56,015 nt of DNA from Bacteroidaceae bacterium (GTDB lineage: Bacteria; Bacteroidota; Bacteroidia; Bacteroidales; Bacteroidaceae). The stretch lies in the NCBI GenBank assembly GCA_017965425.1, contig JAGCPY010000062.1, positions 1 to 56,015 on the forward strand, in the 5' to 3' direction. Positions 31,794 to 41,600 of this stretch are shown piece after piece. Each line of letters opens with the position of its first letter. The stretch's first letter is position 1. The notes under the pieces are model-generated. The model was not told the origin of the DNA. It did not search any database and saw only the letters and a program-made list of their open reading frames with translations. Made by a program: the position numbers and the translations under genes.

Positions 31794-34700
31794 TCATTTC
31801 ATCACTACCTTTCTACCATTATGAATATATATTCCCTTCTGTGCGGGCTTGCCATTGACCCTGCGACCGTCGATGGTGTACCACGCGCCAGCCTCATTGT
31901 CCATTGTCCATTTTCCATTGTCCATTGAGACGATGCCCGTCTCTGTATCATCCCCGAAGTTCAGCACGAAGGCTTTGACGGGAGATGACGGATCCGTCGG
32001 GTCACCCGCTGTGATGCCGTTCAGCTGGAAGTAGGCGCGGAAGGGTTTGATGGTGGTCGGACTGGTGCCGTCGGGGTAGTAGAGCGAGTTCTCAGCTCCG
32101 AGGAAGAGGACGCTCTTGTCGGCGGTGCTGAACGAGATGGGGCCGTAGGTGCCCGTGAAGGTCACGGTGCCGTCGTTGCTGGTGACGGTCTTGCTGACAT
32201 TGGCATCGTTGCTGCTGATGTCAATGGTCACATTAGAGAATGTTGGGCTTTCGATGTACGGGTGCTCGGTGTCATTCGCCCACTTGATGATGTACGGCTC
32301 ACCGGGCATGATGTGGGTCAAACTGTTCTGCGGCGTGAAGTAGAGGCGTAGCGTGCCTGTTGTTTCGTCGAAGCCAGTCTGATAAGGTGTGTCATCCTCC
32401 TCCGGCTCCTCGCCCTCAACTGGCTCCACGCCTTCATCTGTGTCATCGCCTTCAGATGACGGATCCTGAGCATTGAAACGGGAGTAGATATCAAGACCGC
32501 GGAAATCGGTACCATTGCCAAAGAAACTAATAATTTCTGACGGACCGAGCATGAACGGCAGACAGATCGTGTTCCAGTCGCCGTCCTTCCACAGCTTGCG
32601 GCCGGTAAGCTGAACGCTTGTCCTGATGCCGTTCCAGTCCGCAATGGTCTTGCTGTTGTCCTGACCGTCGGGCAGTTCCAGGATGAAGTCATCGGGCATA
32701 TCCTTCCAGACGAAGGTCATCGCCACGGGCGGAGCGGGAATCACAGCGTATGTGAAGTTTGGACTGTTGTCATCTGCTTCCACAGTGGAAACCAATTCGC
32801 CGTTGGCACCTAAGACGGTCCAGCCGCTGTAGCTCCACGTGCCGTTACTCCATGAGCCCTCATAAGTATTGGTGTATGTTCTGCCCTTGTTCAGCTCCAT
32901 CTCCTTCGTCACGGCCATGCCTGCGGGCAGGGTCAGCTTGCTGATGCCTGATGTGCCGAACATCCGCGTCATGCTTGTCCCTTCGCTTACATGGAAGCCT
33001 GACAGGTCGATTTCGCGCAGGTTGCTGCAGCCCTCGAACATGCTGTTCATATAGTTGATTTGGTACGTTTCCCAGCCCGTCAGGTTCAGCTTCTGCAGGC
33101 TCGAGCATCCACTAAACATCTCCGATGTGGTGACCAGTCCCGCAGTGTTCACGTTGCTCAGGTCCATCTCCGTGCACCCTGTGAAGTCCTTGAACAGCTG
33201 GCTGCAACTCTGGGTGAAGCGCACGCCCTCGTCGGCAATCACCTTCGTCACATTTTCCGGATGAGCCAGCACGTCTGTGTCAAAGGCGGTTCGGTTGATG
33301 ATGTTGAAGTCGCCGTACTTCAGGTGCAGCACGCCGTTCTCAAAGCTGTACTGCTTCTTGAACGTCACGCTGACGGTCACGTCGCTGTTAGGCATGGTGA
33401 AGAAGCCGTACTCTCCATCTATCTCCACCTCAATAGCGTTGTTGTTGGCATCCGTCACCGTCACTTCATCTAACAGATAGTAGGTGTTGGGCGTGATGTG
33501 TATACCTACCACGGCACCCGCACGGCTTTCATCTTTCACAACGGCCGAACCATTCGTCACGGTAGCCAAGGCAATGTCGAACGACGAGGCATTCGCATTA
33601 AGGATAGTCACGTCTTCGCCTGGAGTAGGCATCACCAATGTGCACTCTTCATGGTCTTGCGTAAACGTGCCGGCGGTGGAGGTAAAGGCCACGTATGGGC
33701 GGTTCACCGTGAATCTCAGCGTCTCGCCCTGTGCCGCATAGAGGTTGCCGTTCCATGATGCGCCCGTTGTGCCCGTCAGCGTCAGGTTCACGTCCGCGCC
33801 CGTCACCTTGTAGGCCAGCTGGGGTACAGTCGTCCAAAGGTTTGGACCGGATTCCTGACTCTTGTCAAACGTGCTATAGATATTGGTTACCGTGGTGGGC
33901 TCTGTCAGGCCGCGGCCGATGGGGTCGCTTTTGCTAAGATCCAGGCAACGGGTTAGTGTCAGCTGTGCGCCCGTCTCATCCCAGCCCACAAAGGTGCCGT
34001 TGTAAAGAACTGTCATACTGGTATACGGAACAAAGAAGCCGCCGCGGAACACACAGCCGTCCAAAGTCGTGGTGTAGCTGCCTGCATGGGCCACGAAACC
34101 GCCGTTGTATCCGCCGGAGGAACCGATGCTTGCACTCACCTCGCAGTTTTGAATCAGGTTGCCGTCGCCCTTCACGTAGCCTACGAGGCCTGAGCTGTAC
34201 CCCTGGCCTATCACCGTGCCTGCCACCTTCAGGTTCCTGATGGTGGCGCCGCTGATGGTGTGGAACGGCGCAACGCCTTGCATGTTCTCGTTGATGTCGG
34301 CGGTCAGGGTACAGCCATAACCATTGAACGTTCCGCTGAAGGGATTCTGTTCCGTGCCCATCATCTTCCGGACCTTTATGTCGGCAACCAGCGCAAAATA
34401 CATGCCGCTGGTTGCGGCGCCCGTTTCAATGTCCTCTGCCAGCAGATTCCAGTCTTCTTTACTCTTAATCATATAGGGGCTCGCCTCCGTACCCTCGCCG
34501 TGATTAGCATAGCGACACTCCAATACGGCCTCCGTGGCAATCTCATCATTCACCGTACGGATATATCCGAACCTGTTTAAGTGGCCTCCTTCTGGTATGA
34601 GCAATGTGGCATCGGTTGAGACACTGCCGCCAGACATAGCATACTGGCCGCCAGTCATCTCCACCCTCGTGGTCATCATGCCATGCTCCAACGTGAGGAC

Positions 34701-37661
34701 GCAGTTCTCGTTGTCTAAATGGATGCCTGTACTGGTGCCGATGGCTTTCAGGTTACCTCTCACCGTGATGTCCTTATCGGATTCCACTCCCACGATACTG
34801 CCACGGAATGTGAAATTGCCATCCAGCTTCAGGGTACAGTTGCTGGCGTAGAGTCCGATGCGCTCCTCTTCCGCACTCATATTGTAACTTCCCCTGATGG
34901 TCAGGTCATAGTCCTTGACGAAAATCTTACCAACACTATATGTGCCGCTGATGGTCGGGTCATGCAGCGTCAGCGTCTGTGTGTCGGGATTGTAGCTTGC
35001 TCTGCCGTCGCCAAATATGTCATCCTTATTAACCGATGTCACTTGGGTACTTCCTAACCATATCTTATACCTATCTACGTTTTGCATCGTCACGCTCTTG
35101 GCTGCGGTTCCGCCGGACATCACAGTATTCTCACCCATGAAAACGGCATCCCTAGGACTGGTAATCTCTGTGGTCTGCCCCAGCTTCATAGTGCGGTTGA
35201 ACCAAATGGCATAATCGCTGCCGGAGAAAGTGAAGTTGCCGTCCAACGTCAATTCTCCATACATCAACTTAATGGCGCATGATGCCGCCGTGGTTACGTT
35301 GGCACTGCCCTTCACGGTTAGATCCATCCATTCGCCATAGATGGCACAGTCGTTCGTCGTGCCGCTGATGGTGGGGTTGTCCAGTGTCAGGGTCGCGGTC
35401 ACAGGGTTGAACCTTGCCTTGCCGTCGCCCAAAATATCGTAGCAATTGTCCTTTGTCACCTCCGTGCCACCTACCCATAGTTTATAGATCTGCGACTGGC
35501 TCAGCACCACGCGGGGAGCGAGAATGCCAGTGTTGCCTTCTCTGCTATAGACAGATTTCCAGGTTTTACTAAAATAGGGATCCTCCGGTTCGTAGTATCC
35601 CAGCAGCTGCCCATCTGCATTGTCAATGACCAGATTGCCGGCATGAATTGCGGCCGGATTGCCCTCAAGGGTGATGCTCTCGGCACTTCCCTTGGCCGTG
35701 AACGTGCCTCCGCACCAGGCAGCACACCTATTGTTGGCACTGGCCAGGAGGTTGCCACCCTGCACGGTGATATTGCCGTTTTCAGTATAGATGGCACTGA
35801 AAGCCACATCTTGCCCCTGGACGGTAATATTGCCGTTCAGCGTGATGTCGCCTGTTGCCCAAAGCGTATTGCCTGCATTAAGTTTGGAGTGACCATCAGA
35901 AAATGTAATCCAATCACCTTTACTGAGGAAGGTAAAATCTCCGTCTAAGGTCAGAGGGCCATCGGAGTAAATGCCGTTCTGCGTTTCGGCCTCGGTCATG
36001 TGGTAGGTGCCCGTGACAGTCAGGCTGGGCAGCTTGGAATAGATTTTGCTGTTGTTTGTCGTTCCCGCGATGGTCGGGTTGTCCGTCAGTGTCAGCGTAT
36101 TGGTCGTGGGGTTGAAGCTCGCCTTGCCGTCGCCAAATATATCATCCTTGTTCTTGTTATTGACATGCTTGCCGCCCACCCAGAGGTCATAGAACTGGAT
36201 GGGGTTCGTGGGGTTTTGTATCATGGCAGTCGTGGCAATGGTCGTACCGTCCGAGTGATAGATGACGTTGTTCTTGAAGATGCCGTTTTCCGGAGTGGTG
36301 ATTTCATATCCCTCTGCCAGATGAAGCCCGCCACCATAGTACAAATTCAGCGCATAGGCAGTGATTCCGCCTTGTAGCTCAACATAGCTAACCTTATCTT
36401 CAATGGTAAGGCTATTGCCAAAGATGCCAGCTCCAAAGCCCAAATGATCCATGCCTACAGCCGTCAGAGTGCCAGATTTCACAGTAATGGTGCCACCTTC
36501 TACGTGGCTAATACCAGCGTTGGTGCCAAAGAATGTGAAGTCACCGTCAAGCGTCAGTGAACAACCCTGACTACTTCGACTGTACATCACAATTCCGTCA
36601 TCCGTTTCCGCCTCGGTCATGTGGTAGCTACCCTTGATGATAAGGTCCATGTGTTCTGCATAGATTTTCCCATAACGATTCTTTTCTCGTCCGTAACAGC
36701 CATGAATTGTCGGGTTGTCTAGAGTCAGCGTGTTAGTCGTTGGATCGAAACTCGCCTTGCCATCACCGAAGATATCATCCTGATTGTAGGAATTCACTAG
36801 GGTACTGCCTAACCATAATGGATATTTTTTTCCTATTTTTTTGATGTCTGTCACAACATGTTTAGCAATGGTGGTGCCGTCGGCTTCATAAATCTGATAA
36901 TTCTTTATACTGCCACCTCCGGGCATTACAATAATAATTTCTCCATCATTTACGTTAGAAAAGTCATCAAAATATCCATTAATTGCTTGCAGTCCACCTT
37001 CCAAATCCAAAGAGCCGTCATATAAATCTAATTCACCATACAAGCCATAATTCCCACCTATTGCTTTCAAAGAGCCAGAACGCATTTCTATAATATCATT
37101 CCCATACACTCCGCATGTTGAACCATAGAAAGTGAAATCTCCTTCAAAACCTATTTCATCATTTTCATCATACGAGAATAAACCATATTTTGTCTGATCA
37201 TCCTCGGTCATGTGGTAACTGCCTTCTATAGTCAACTTATTGATGAGGAACAAGATTTTGGCATCCGTCCTGATGGGACCATCAACATGTCTTGCAGACC
37301 CACTGATGGTCGGGTTATTTAGCGTCAGCGTATTGGACGTGGGATCAAATTTTGCCGTGGGATTGCCGTCGGCATCCACCTGATTCAGGATATTGTCCTT
37401 ATTGGCGGATGTCACCTGCGTATCGCCCAGCCAAAGGTCGTAGTATGTGATATCCTGTGCCCCCGCCGTGAGGGTGGAGAGGAGGGTGAAGAGGAAGAAG
37501 AGGAAGACCCCTCTAAAGACCCCTCTAAATCCCTGCCCTCCGTCGGCGTAAGAGATACGCCTCCCCTCATCGGGCACGGATTGCCAAAGGGCAATCCTCT
37601 GAAGGCCCTCTTCGCCCATAAGGGGAGACTTGTTAATGCTAATAGTAGATGTAGTTTTCAT
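31794..37661 (-). CDS. Giant repeat-rich surface protein (1955 residues) with BspA-like segment
   Basis: Predicted to be exported: a hydrophobic segment near 50-69 ending in GAQ, preceded by an unusually long N-region that is translated from a repeat element (see 37495-37625). Five repeats start with Y-x-(L/I)-W-(L/V)-G and end in FxPxTxTLTLxxPTI-G (near 74, 280, 490, 724, 864), each followed by beta-helix-like strands. About 1050-1210 is a GLUG-like region, and about 1470-1575 is a BspA/DUF285 leucine-rich segment (MFSGCSSLQKLNLTGW, MFEGCSNLREIDLSGF). The C-terminal module holds DWNTICLPF, LFLGAENSLYYPDG, KAFVLNFGDD, WYTIDGRR and the tail GIYIHNGRKVVMK, perhaps a type IX-like sorting signal. 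Likely an adhesin or matrix protein; function unproven. Confidence 0.85.
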   Translation of the reverse strand: MKTTSTISINKSPLMGEEGLQRIALWQSVPDEGRRISYADGGQGFRGVFRGVFLFFLFTLLSTLTAGAQDITYYDLWLGDTQVTSANKDNILNQVDADGNPTAKFDPTSNTLTLNNPTISGSARHVDGPIRTDAKILFLINKLTIEGSYHMTEDDQTKYGLFSYDENDEIGFEGDFTFYGSTCGVYGNDIIEMRSGSLKAIGGNYGLYGELDLYDGSLDLEGGLQAINGYFDDFSNVNDGEIIIVMPGGGSIKNYQIYEADGTTIAKHVVTDIKKIGKKYPLWLGSTLVNSYNQDDIFGDGKASFDPTTNTLTLDNPTIHGCYGREKNRYGKIYAEHMDLIIKGSYHMTEAETDDGIVMYSRSSQGCSLTLDGDFTFFGTNAGISHVEGGTITVKSGTLTAVGMDHLGFGAGIFGNSLTIEDKVSYVELQGGITAYALNLYYGGGLHLAEGYEITTPENGIFKNNVIYHSDGTTIATTAMIQNPTNPIQFYDLWVGGKHVNNKNKDDIFGDGKASFNPTTNTLTLTDNPTIAGTTNNSKIYSKLPSLTVTGTYHMTEAETQNGIYSDGPLTLDGDFTFLSKGDWITFSDGHSKLNAGNTLWATGDITLNGNITVQGQDVAFSAIYTENGNITVQGGNLLASANNRCAAWCGGTFTAKGSAESITLEGNPAAIHAGNLVIDNADGQLLGYYEPEDPYFSKTWKSVYSREGNTGILAPRVVLSQSQIYKLWVGGTEVTKDNCYDILGDGKARFNPVTATLTLDNPTISGTTNDCAIYGEWMDLTVKGSANVTTAASCAIKLMYGELTLDGNFTFSGSDYAIWFNRTMKLGQTTEITSPRDAVFMGENTVMSGGTAAKSVTMQNVDRYKIWLGSTQVTSVNKDDIFGDGRASYNPDTQTLTLHDPTISGTYSVGKIFVKDYDLTIRGSYNMSAEEERIGLYASNCTLKLDGNFTFRGSIVGVESDKDITVRGNLKAIGTSTGIHLDNENCVLTLEHGMMTTRVEMTGGQYAMSGGSVSTDATLLIPEGGHLNRFGYIRTVNDEIATEAVLECRYANHGEGTEASPYMIKSKEDWNLLAEDIETGAATSGMYFALVADIKVRKMMGTEQNPFSGTFNGYGCTLTADINENMQGVAPFHTISGATIRNLKVAGTVIGQGYSSGLVGYVKGDGNLIQNCEVSASIGSSGGYNGGFVAHAGSYTTTLDGCVFRGGFFVPYTSMTVLYNGTFVGWDETGAQLTLTRCLDLSKSDPIGRGLTEPTTVTNIYSTFDKSQESGPNLWTTVPQLAYKVTGADVNLTLTGTTGASWNGNLYAAQGETLRFTVNRPYVAFTSTAGTFTQDHEECTLVMPTPGEDVTILNANASSFDIALATVTNGSAVVKDESRAGAVVGIHITPNTYYLLDEVTVTDANNNAIEVEIDGEYGFFTMPNSDVTVSVTFKKQYSFENGVLHLKYGDFNIINRTAFDTDVLAHPENVTKVIADEGVRFTQSCSQLFKDFTGCTEMDLSNVNTAGLVTTSEMFSGCSSLQKLNLTGWETYQINYMNSMFEGCSNLREIDLSGFHVSEGTSMTRMFGTSGISKLTLPAGMAVTKEMELNKGRTYTNTYEGSWSNGTWSYSGWTVLGANGELVSTVEADDNSPNFTYAVIPAPPVAMTFVWKDMPDDFILELPDGQDNSKTIADWNGIRTSVQLTGRKLWKDGDWNTICLPFMLGPSEIISFFGNGTDFRGLDIYSRFNAQDPSSEGDDTDEGVEPVEGEEPEEDDTPYQTGFDETTGTLRLYFTPQNSLTHIMPGEPYIIKWANDTEHPYIESPTFSNVTIDISSNDANVSKTVTSNDGTVTFTGTYGPISFSTADKSVLFLGAENSLYYPDGTSPTTIKPFRAYFQLNGITAGDPTDPSSPVKAFVLNFGDDTETGIVSMDNGKWTMDNEAGAWYTIDGRRVNGKPAQKGIYIHNGRKVVMK
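31895..31929. repeat. TCCATTG repeat translated within the C-terminal linker
   Basis: Four TCCATTG/TCCATTT units in tandem. On the coding strand they give SMDNGKWTMDNE, placed between the C-terminal domain and the WYTIDGRR tail motif. Confidence 0.7.
37495..37625. repeat. Palindromic repeat element inside the 5' coding region
   Basis: Contains a 12-bp tandem duplication GACCCCTCTAAA (37506-37529), hairpin GGCGTA/TACGCC (37545-37561) and hairpin GGATTGCC/GGCAATCC (37578-37597). It encodes about 40 residues of the N-region ahead of the signal-peptide core. It looks like a repeat inserted without breaking the frame. Confidence 0.6.
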
Positions 37662-37727
37662 ATTGGTAGTGAGTTATTTGTTATACTGGGGGGTTATATG
37701 TGAGGGTGAGCGGAGGCATGGGGGGAT

Positions 37728-38195
37728 TTATAAAAGTGCAACATGCCCGATGACGCGCCTTATGCTGGAGGCGGCAATGCCGAGTTGGCTGAGGATGCTC
37801 TCAAAGCGGCTGCGTTCGCGGTCGGGCACTTCGAGCCGGTACATCACCACCTCGTCGTCGCTTCCAGACTGAGCGTAGATCTCCTGCAACAGTTCACGAA
37901 GCTCGCGGGCAATCTCGTTGGTGGGGGAGCCGCTGAGGGCCTTGGCAATGAGCTGCTCGGCATCACGGTAGCGTCCGCACTGGATGGCAAGGCTGGCTGC
38001 ACTGCGGTAGAGGATGGAGAGACCCGGCTCGGGGTTCTGCATAAAGTCGGCCAGGAGGGCGGCCTCTCGCTCTTTCTCGAAGGCCTCGGTGTAGAGGCTC
38101 AGGCTCTGCTCACCCTTGGGGTCGGCCTTGTCCGCGATGTCGCCCTGAAGGGCAAGGTCCATCGCCTCGTTGTGTAGGGTCTTGATATCTTTCAT
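37728..38195 (-). CDS. TPR-like soluble protein, function unknown
   Basis: 155 residues, all helical, no signal peptide. MKDIKTLHNEAMDLALQGD at the start, EAFEKEREAALLADF near 38-52, SILYRSAASLAIQCGRYRDAEQLIAKAL near 60-87 and EIARELRELLQEI near 94 give a degenerate TPR arrangement seen in proteins of many Bacteroidetes and cyanobacteria. The last 40 residues (MYRLEVPDRERSRFESILSQLG) are a separate basic region. The upstream gene is the 66-residue peptide (103 bp away); the downstream gene is the 1955-residue giant (66 bp). The cytoplasmic protein among secreted giants may be regulatory, but nothing shows this. Confidence 0.75.
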   Translation of the reverse strand: MKDIKTLHNEAMDLALQGDIADKADPKGEQSLSLYTEAFEKEREAALLADFMQNPEPGLSILYRSAASLAIQCGRYRDAEQLIAKALSGSPTNEIARELRELLQEIYAQSGSDDEVVMYRLEVPDRERSRFESILSQLGIAASSIRRVIGHVALL

Positions 38196-38298
38196 GATGC
38201 GTACTATTTGATGCAGACGATTACGCTGTGTTAGACGAATCCTGAGGTCTGAGGTCTGTTTCGAACAAAAATTTTTTCTGTGGGAGTTCGGTTTGCAC

Positions 38299-38499
38299 TT
38301 ACTCGTCCCAGTCGTCCCAATCGACGGTGGTGCCCTTCACGCGGGCAACGCCACCTGCGTTGTTAGAGCTGCCGCCGCCGTAACGCAGGCTGCTACCCTC
38401 ATCCATGTTCGTGTTAACATTTTGCACACTCTGAGCTACCATGCTCTCGGTTGCCACGTTGACCACCATGGTCGCAGGCTTCGAATAATACTTTTTCAT
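38299..38499 (-). CDS. Small peptide, YxKPA-type, unknown function (66 residues)
   Basis: MKKYYSKPATMVVNVATESMVAQS, then a Gly/Ser/Asn-rich middle (GGGSSNNAGG) and an acidic WDDWDE end. The N-terminal pattern K-x-Y-x-x-P-x-x-x-V-x-x-x-T-E-x-x-x-A-x-S is one I associate with many short Bacteroidales proteins of unknown role. It has neither a signal peptide nor a membrane segment. A leader-plus-core layout as in modified peptides is possible, but no modification enzyme is encoded in the window. It sits next to a MITE-like repeat and among the giant genes. Confidence 0.7.
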   Translation of the reverse strand: MKKYYSKPATMVVNVATESMVAQSVQNVNTNMDEGSSLRYGGGSSNNAGGVARVKGTTVDWDDWDE

Positions 38500-38504
38500 A
38501 GGTT

Positions 38505-38660
38505 AAGACCCACCCCCAGACCCCTCCCGTCAGGGAGGGGAGCGGCTAGCGCTTGGAAGTCTATAGGGTCATTCTGTTATGAGTTAATCTTTTCTTATTT
38601 CTTTCTACCCGCAGGCTCCCTCCCTGACGGGAGGGATGCCCTTTGGGCAGGGTGGGTCTT
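38505..38660. repeat. MITE-like element with 11-bp terminal inverted repeats
   Basis: AAGACCCACCC at 38505-38515 is the exact inverse of GGGTGGGTCTT at 38650-38660. Inside are hairpins CCCCTCCC/GGGAGGGG (38521-38540), CCCTCCC/GGGAGGG (38618-38635) and TGCCC/GGGCA (38637-38649). The last base overlaps the stop codon of the 1816-residue gene. No ORF. The CCCTCCC-TGAC-GGGAGGG palindrome also occurs within the neighbouring coding regions. Confidence 0.75.
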
Positions 38661-41600
38661 TACTTTATTACAATTTTCTTGCCGTTATGGATGTAGATAC
38701 CGCGAGGAAGCCTACCCCGACCCTCCCCAGAGGAGGGAGTATTGTGGGAGAGGCTTACCTTGCGTCCACTCATGTCATACCACGCGCCAGCACTCCCCTC
38801 TCTCACGGGAGAGGGGTTGGGGGTGAGGCTGTCTGTTGTTTCATCATCCCCGAAGTTGAGCACGAAGGCTTTGACTGTGGCACTGGGGTCGGTGAGCTTG
38901 AAGTAGGCACGGCAGGCGTTGAGGTAGTACTTGCCGTCAGCGTTGTTGGCGGCATTGGGATAGAAGAGCGTGTTGGCAGCACCGAGGAAGAGGTTGCTCT
39001 TGTCATCAACAGGGAGGGCAACAGGGTTGTATGTGCCCACGAACTGCCCGCCGGTGAAGGTGATGGGGGTAGGTGCCGAGGCATCGATGGTCACGTCCTT
39101 GAACACGGGGCTGACGATGTTTGTATTATCAAATTCGATGGAGGGCTTCAGTTTCAGGTGTTCGTTTTCATCTATTGTCCACTGATTGCCGAGGAAGTTG
39201 GCTAATCTTTCATCACCTGAACCTATCAATGTGTATTTGTCTCCCTGCTCGATGTTACTATCATTATGGTGGCAGTTGGAGACGGTGATGGTGCCGCCGT
39301 CCGTCCGTACAAGATTGAGGTTAATAGTAGCGCCCGTGGAGTCAAAAGTGTAGGAGTAGGTCCCAACAGTCCAGCAGGTCTCGGCAGTGAATATGCCGCC
39401 GTCGGAGCCACCGCCACAGAAGACTCCGATGGCCTGGCCACTGAGTGAACCGTTCAGATAGCAGTTCGAGATAGTGACGGCCGAAGTGGTGCCGTGACCC
39501 AAAATGCCGCCGATGTTATTACCCTGACTCGTCACCGATGCAGCCATCCAGCAGTTGCGAATGCTGTTTGTGCCTCCCACGGCTGCACCCACAATACCGG
39601 CGCAATACGGACCGCCAGACACGGAGCCTGTGACCCTCAGATTGCAGATGGTGGCGCCATTGATGTAGCAGAACGGAGCAGCGTACGCAACGCCTGTTTC
39701 GTCTATGCTGAGGTTGAGCGTGTGGCCGTTGCCGTCGAAGATGCCGCAGAACGGGTGTTCGGCCGTACCTGCCATGGTCGAGACATCGATGTCGGCAGCC
39801 AGCCGCACCAGTTTGCCGGCATACGACGTGCCGTTGTTCACGGCTGATGCAAAGCTTTCCCATTTTGAGGCATTATCGATGACGATAGTGGGATGTTGCC
39901 ACTTGACGAGATAGGGCCGTCCGGCCTCGATGCTAAACGCTTCCTTGAAGTTCAGCGTCAGCGTACCATTGGTCAGGTTCGATGTCGTACCATCCAGTTC
40001 CATGATGGTGACACCGGCTAAGGGTGAGGAGGCTATCTGCGCTTCGTTTAGGCTGAAGGGCAGACACAGCGTGTTCCAGTCATCGTCGCGGTAGAGCGTT
40101 CTGTCTTTAAGGACAACCGTCCTGTCGTGCGTCCGGCCGGAACTGACAGCCGACGCGATGGTCTCGCTGTTGTCCGAGCTATCGGCCAGTTCCACCCTCA
40201 TTCCGGCGTAGAGCGTCACATTGCCGTCGGCATTGAAGGGAATGACGGTGGCTGGCGAGGTCAACGTCTCATCGTTGTACCAGTTCACAAATCCTTCGTC
40301 GAGGGAGGTGCGGTCGTAGCCGTAAGCGGCATGGAAGGCCTCGTTAGCCGTGTTGTTTGTATCGAGCAGCATTTCACTGGTATCTGCGAAGGGGCTGTAG
40401 GTACCCTCGAACTGACCACAGGAAAGGTTGGCAGGCGTCGGGGCGTTGCTGCTGACGGTCACGCGCTCGAACAAGGGATCCTGGATGTCCGTAGAGAGCA
40501 GGTCGGCAGACGGTTTCAGTACCACATTAATATTATCATCTGATGTCCATTGATCACCGAGACAGCTAACAATTGGTCCACTGCCAACCATGAATCCTAT
40601 CTGGTCACCCTGGGTGATACGATCGTCATTATGGGAGCATTTGGTGAGGCTGACCTCACCGCCGTCCGTCAGGAACAGATTAATAGTAATGCTCGTACCA
40701 TTGCTGTACGCTCCAGAGGTCCAACAGTTCGAGATGGCGTTGGTGCCGCCGGAGGAACCTCCGCAGAAGACGCCGATGGTCTGGGCACTGAGGTTACCGG
40801 TCAGGTAGCAGCCAGAGATCGTGACGGACGAGGTGGTGCCATGCCCCAGCACACCACCGACATAATTCTGGTTCGTCACCGTTGCAGCCATCCAGCAGCT
40901 GCGGATGTTGTTCGTGCCGCCCAAGGCCGCACCCACGATGCCAGAGCAATACTGCCCTCCTGAGACAGCGCCCGTGACCTTCACATTGCAGATGGTGGCG
41001 CCATTGATGTAGCGGAACGGCGCAGCGTAATCAGCACCTGAATTGTCAATGCTGACGTTGAGTGTGTGGCCATTGCCGTCGAAGGTGCCGCAGAAAGGGT
41101 GTTGCTCCGTGCCCACCATAGTCGAGACATTGATGTCGCTGTCTAAAGTCACATACCTTCCGGCGAAGCTCTCACCTGCAGCTACGCGAGAGACCAGTGC
41201 GCCCCACTCGTTATCATTGTGGATGACCAGATCGGCACCTTTAGGCAATTGGACGATATACGGCTTGCCGGCTTCGATGCTTGAGACCTCGGTGAAGTTC
41301 ATCGTCAGCACATCGTTGCTGAACCCCGACCCCGTCAGCTCCTTCACCGTGGCTCCTTCCAGCGGCGTGCCGCTGAAGGTGATACCGTCTGTGTCATCGC
41401 CATCGGCCACGTCGAAAGGCAGGCACAGCGTGCTCCAGTTGCGGTCGCGGATGAGCTTGAAGTCCTCGAGAATCACATCGTGCTTCTTCCCGTCGGCAAG
41501 GGCGGCGATGCCGGCGTTGTCGGCCAGGGATTTGAAGTCCTCGGTGGTGAAGGATTGCAGTTGTGACCAAGAAGAGACAGAGCTGTATAATTTGGACCGC

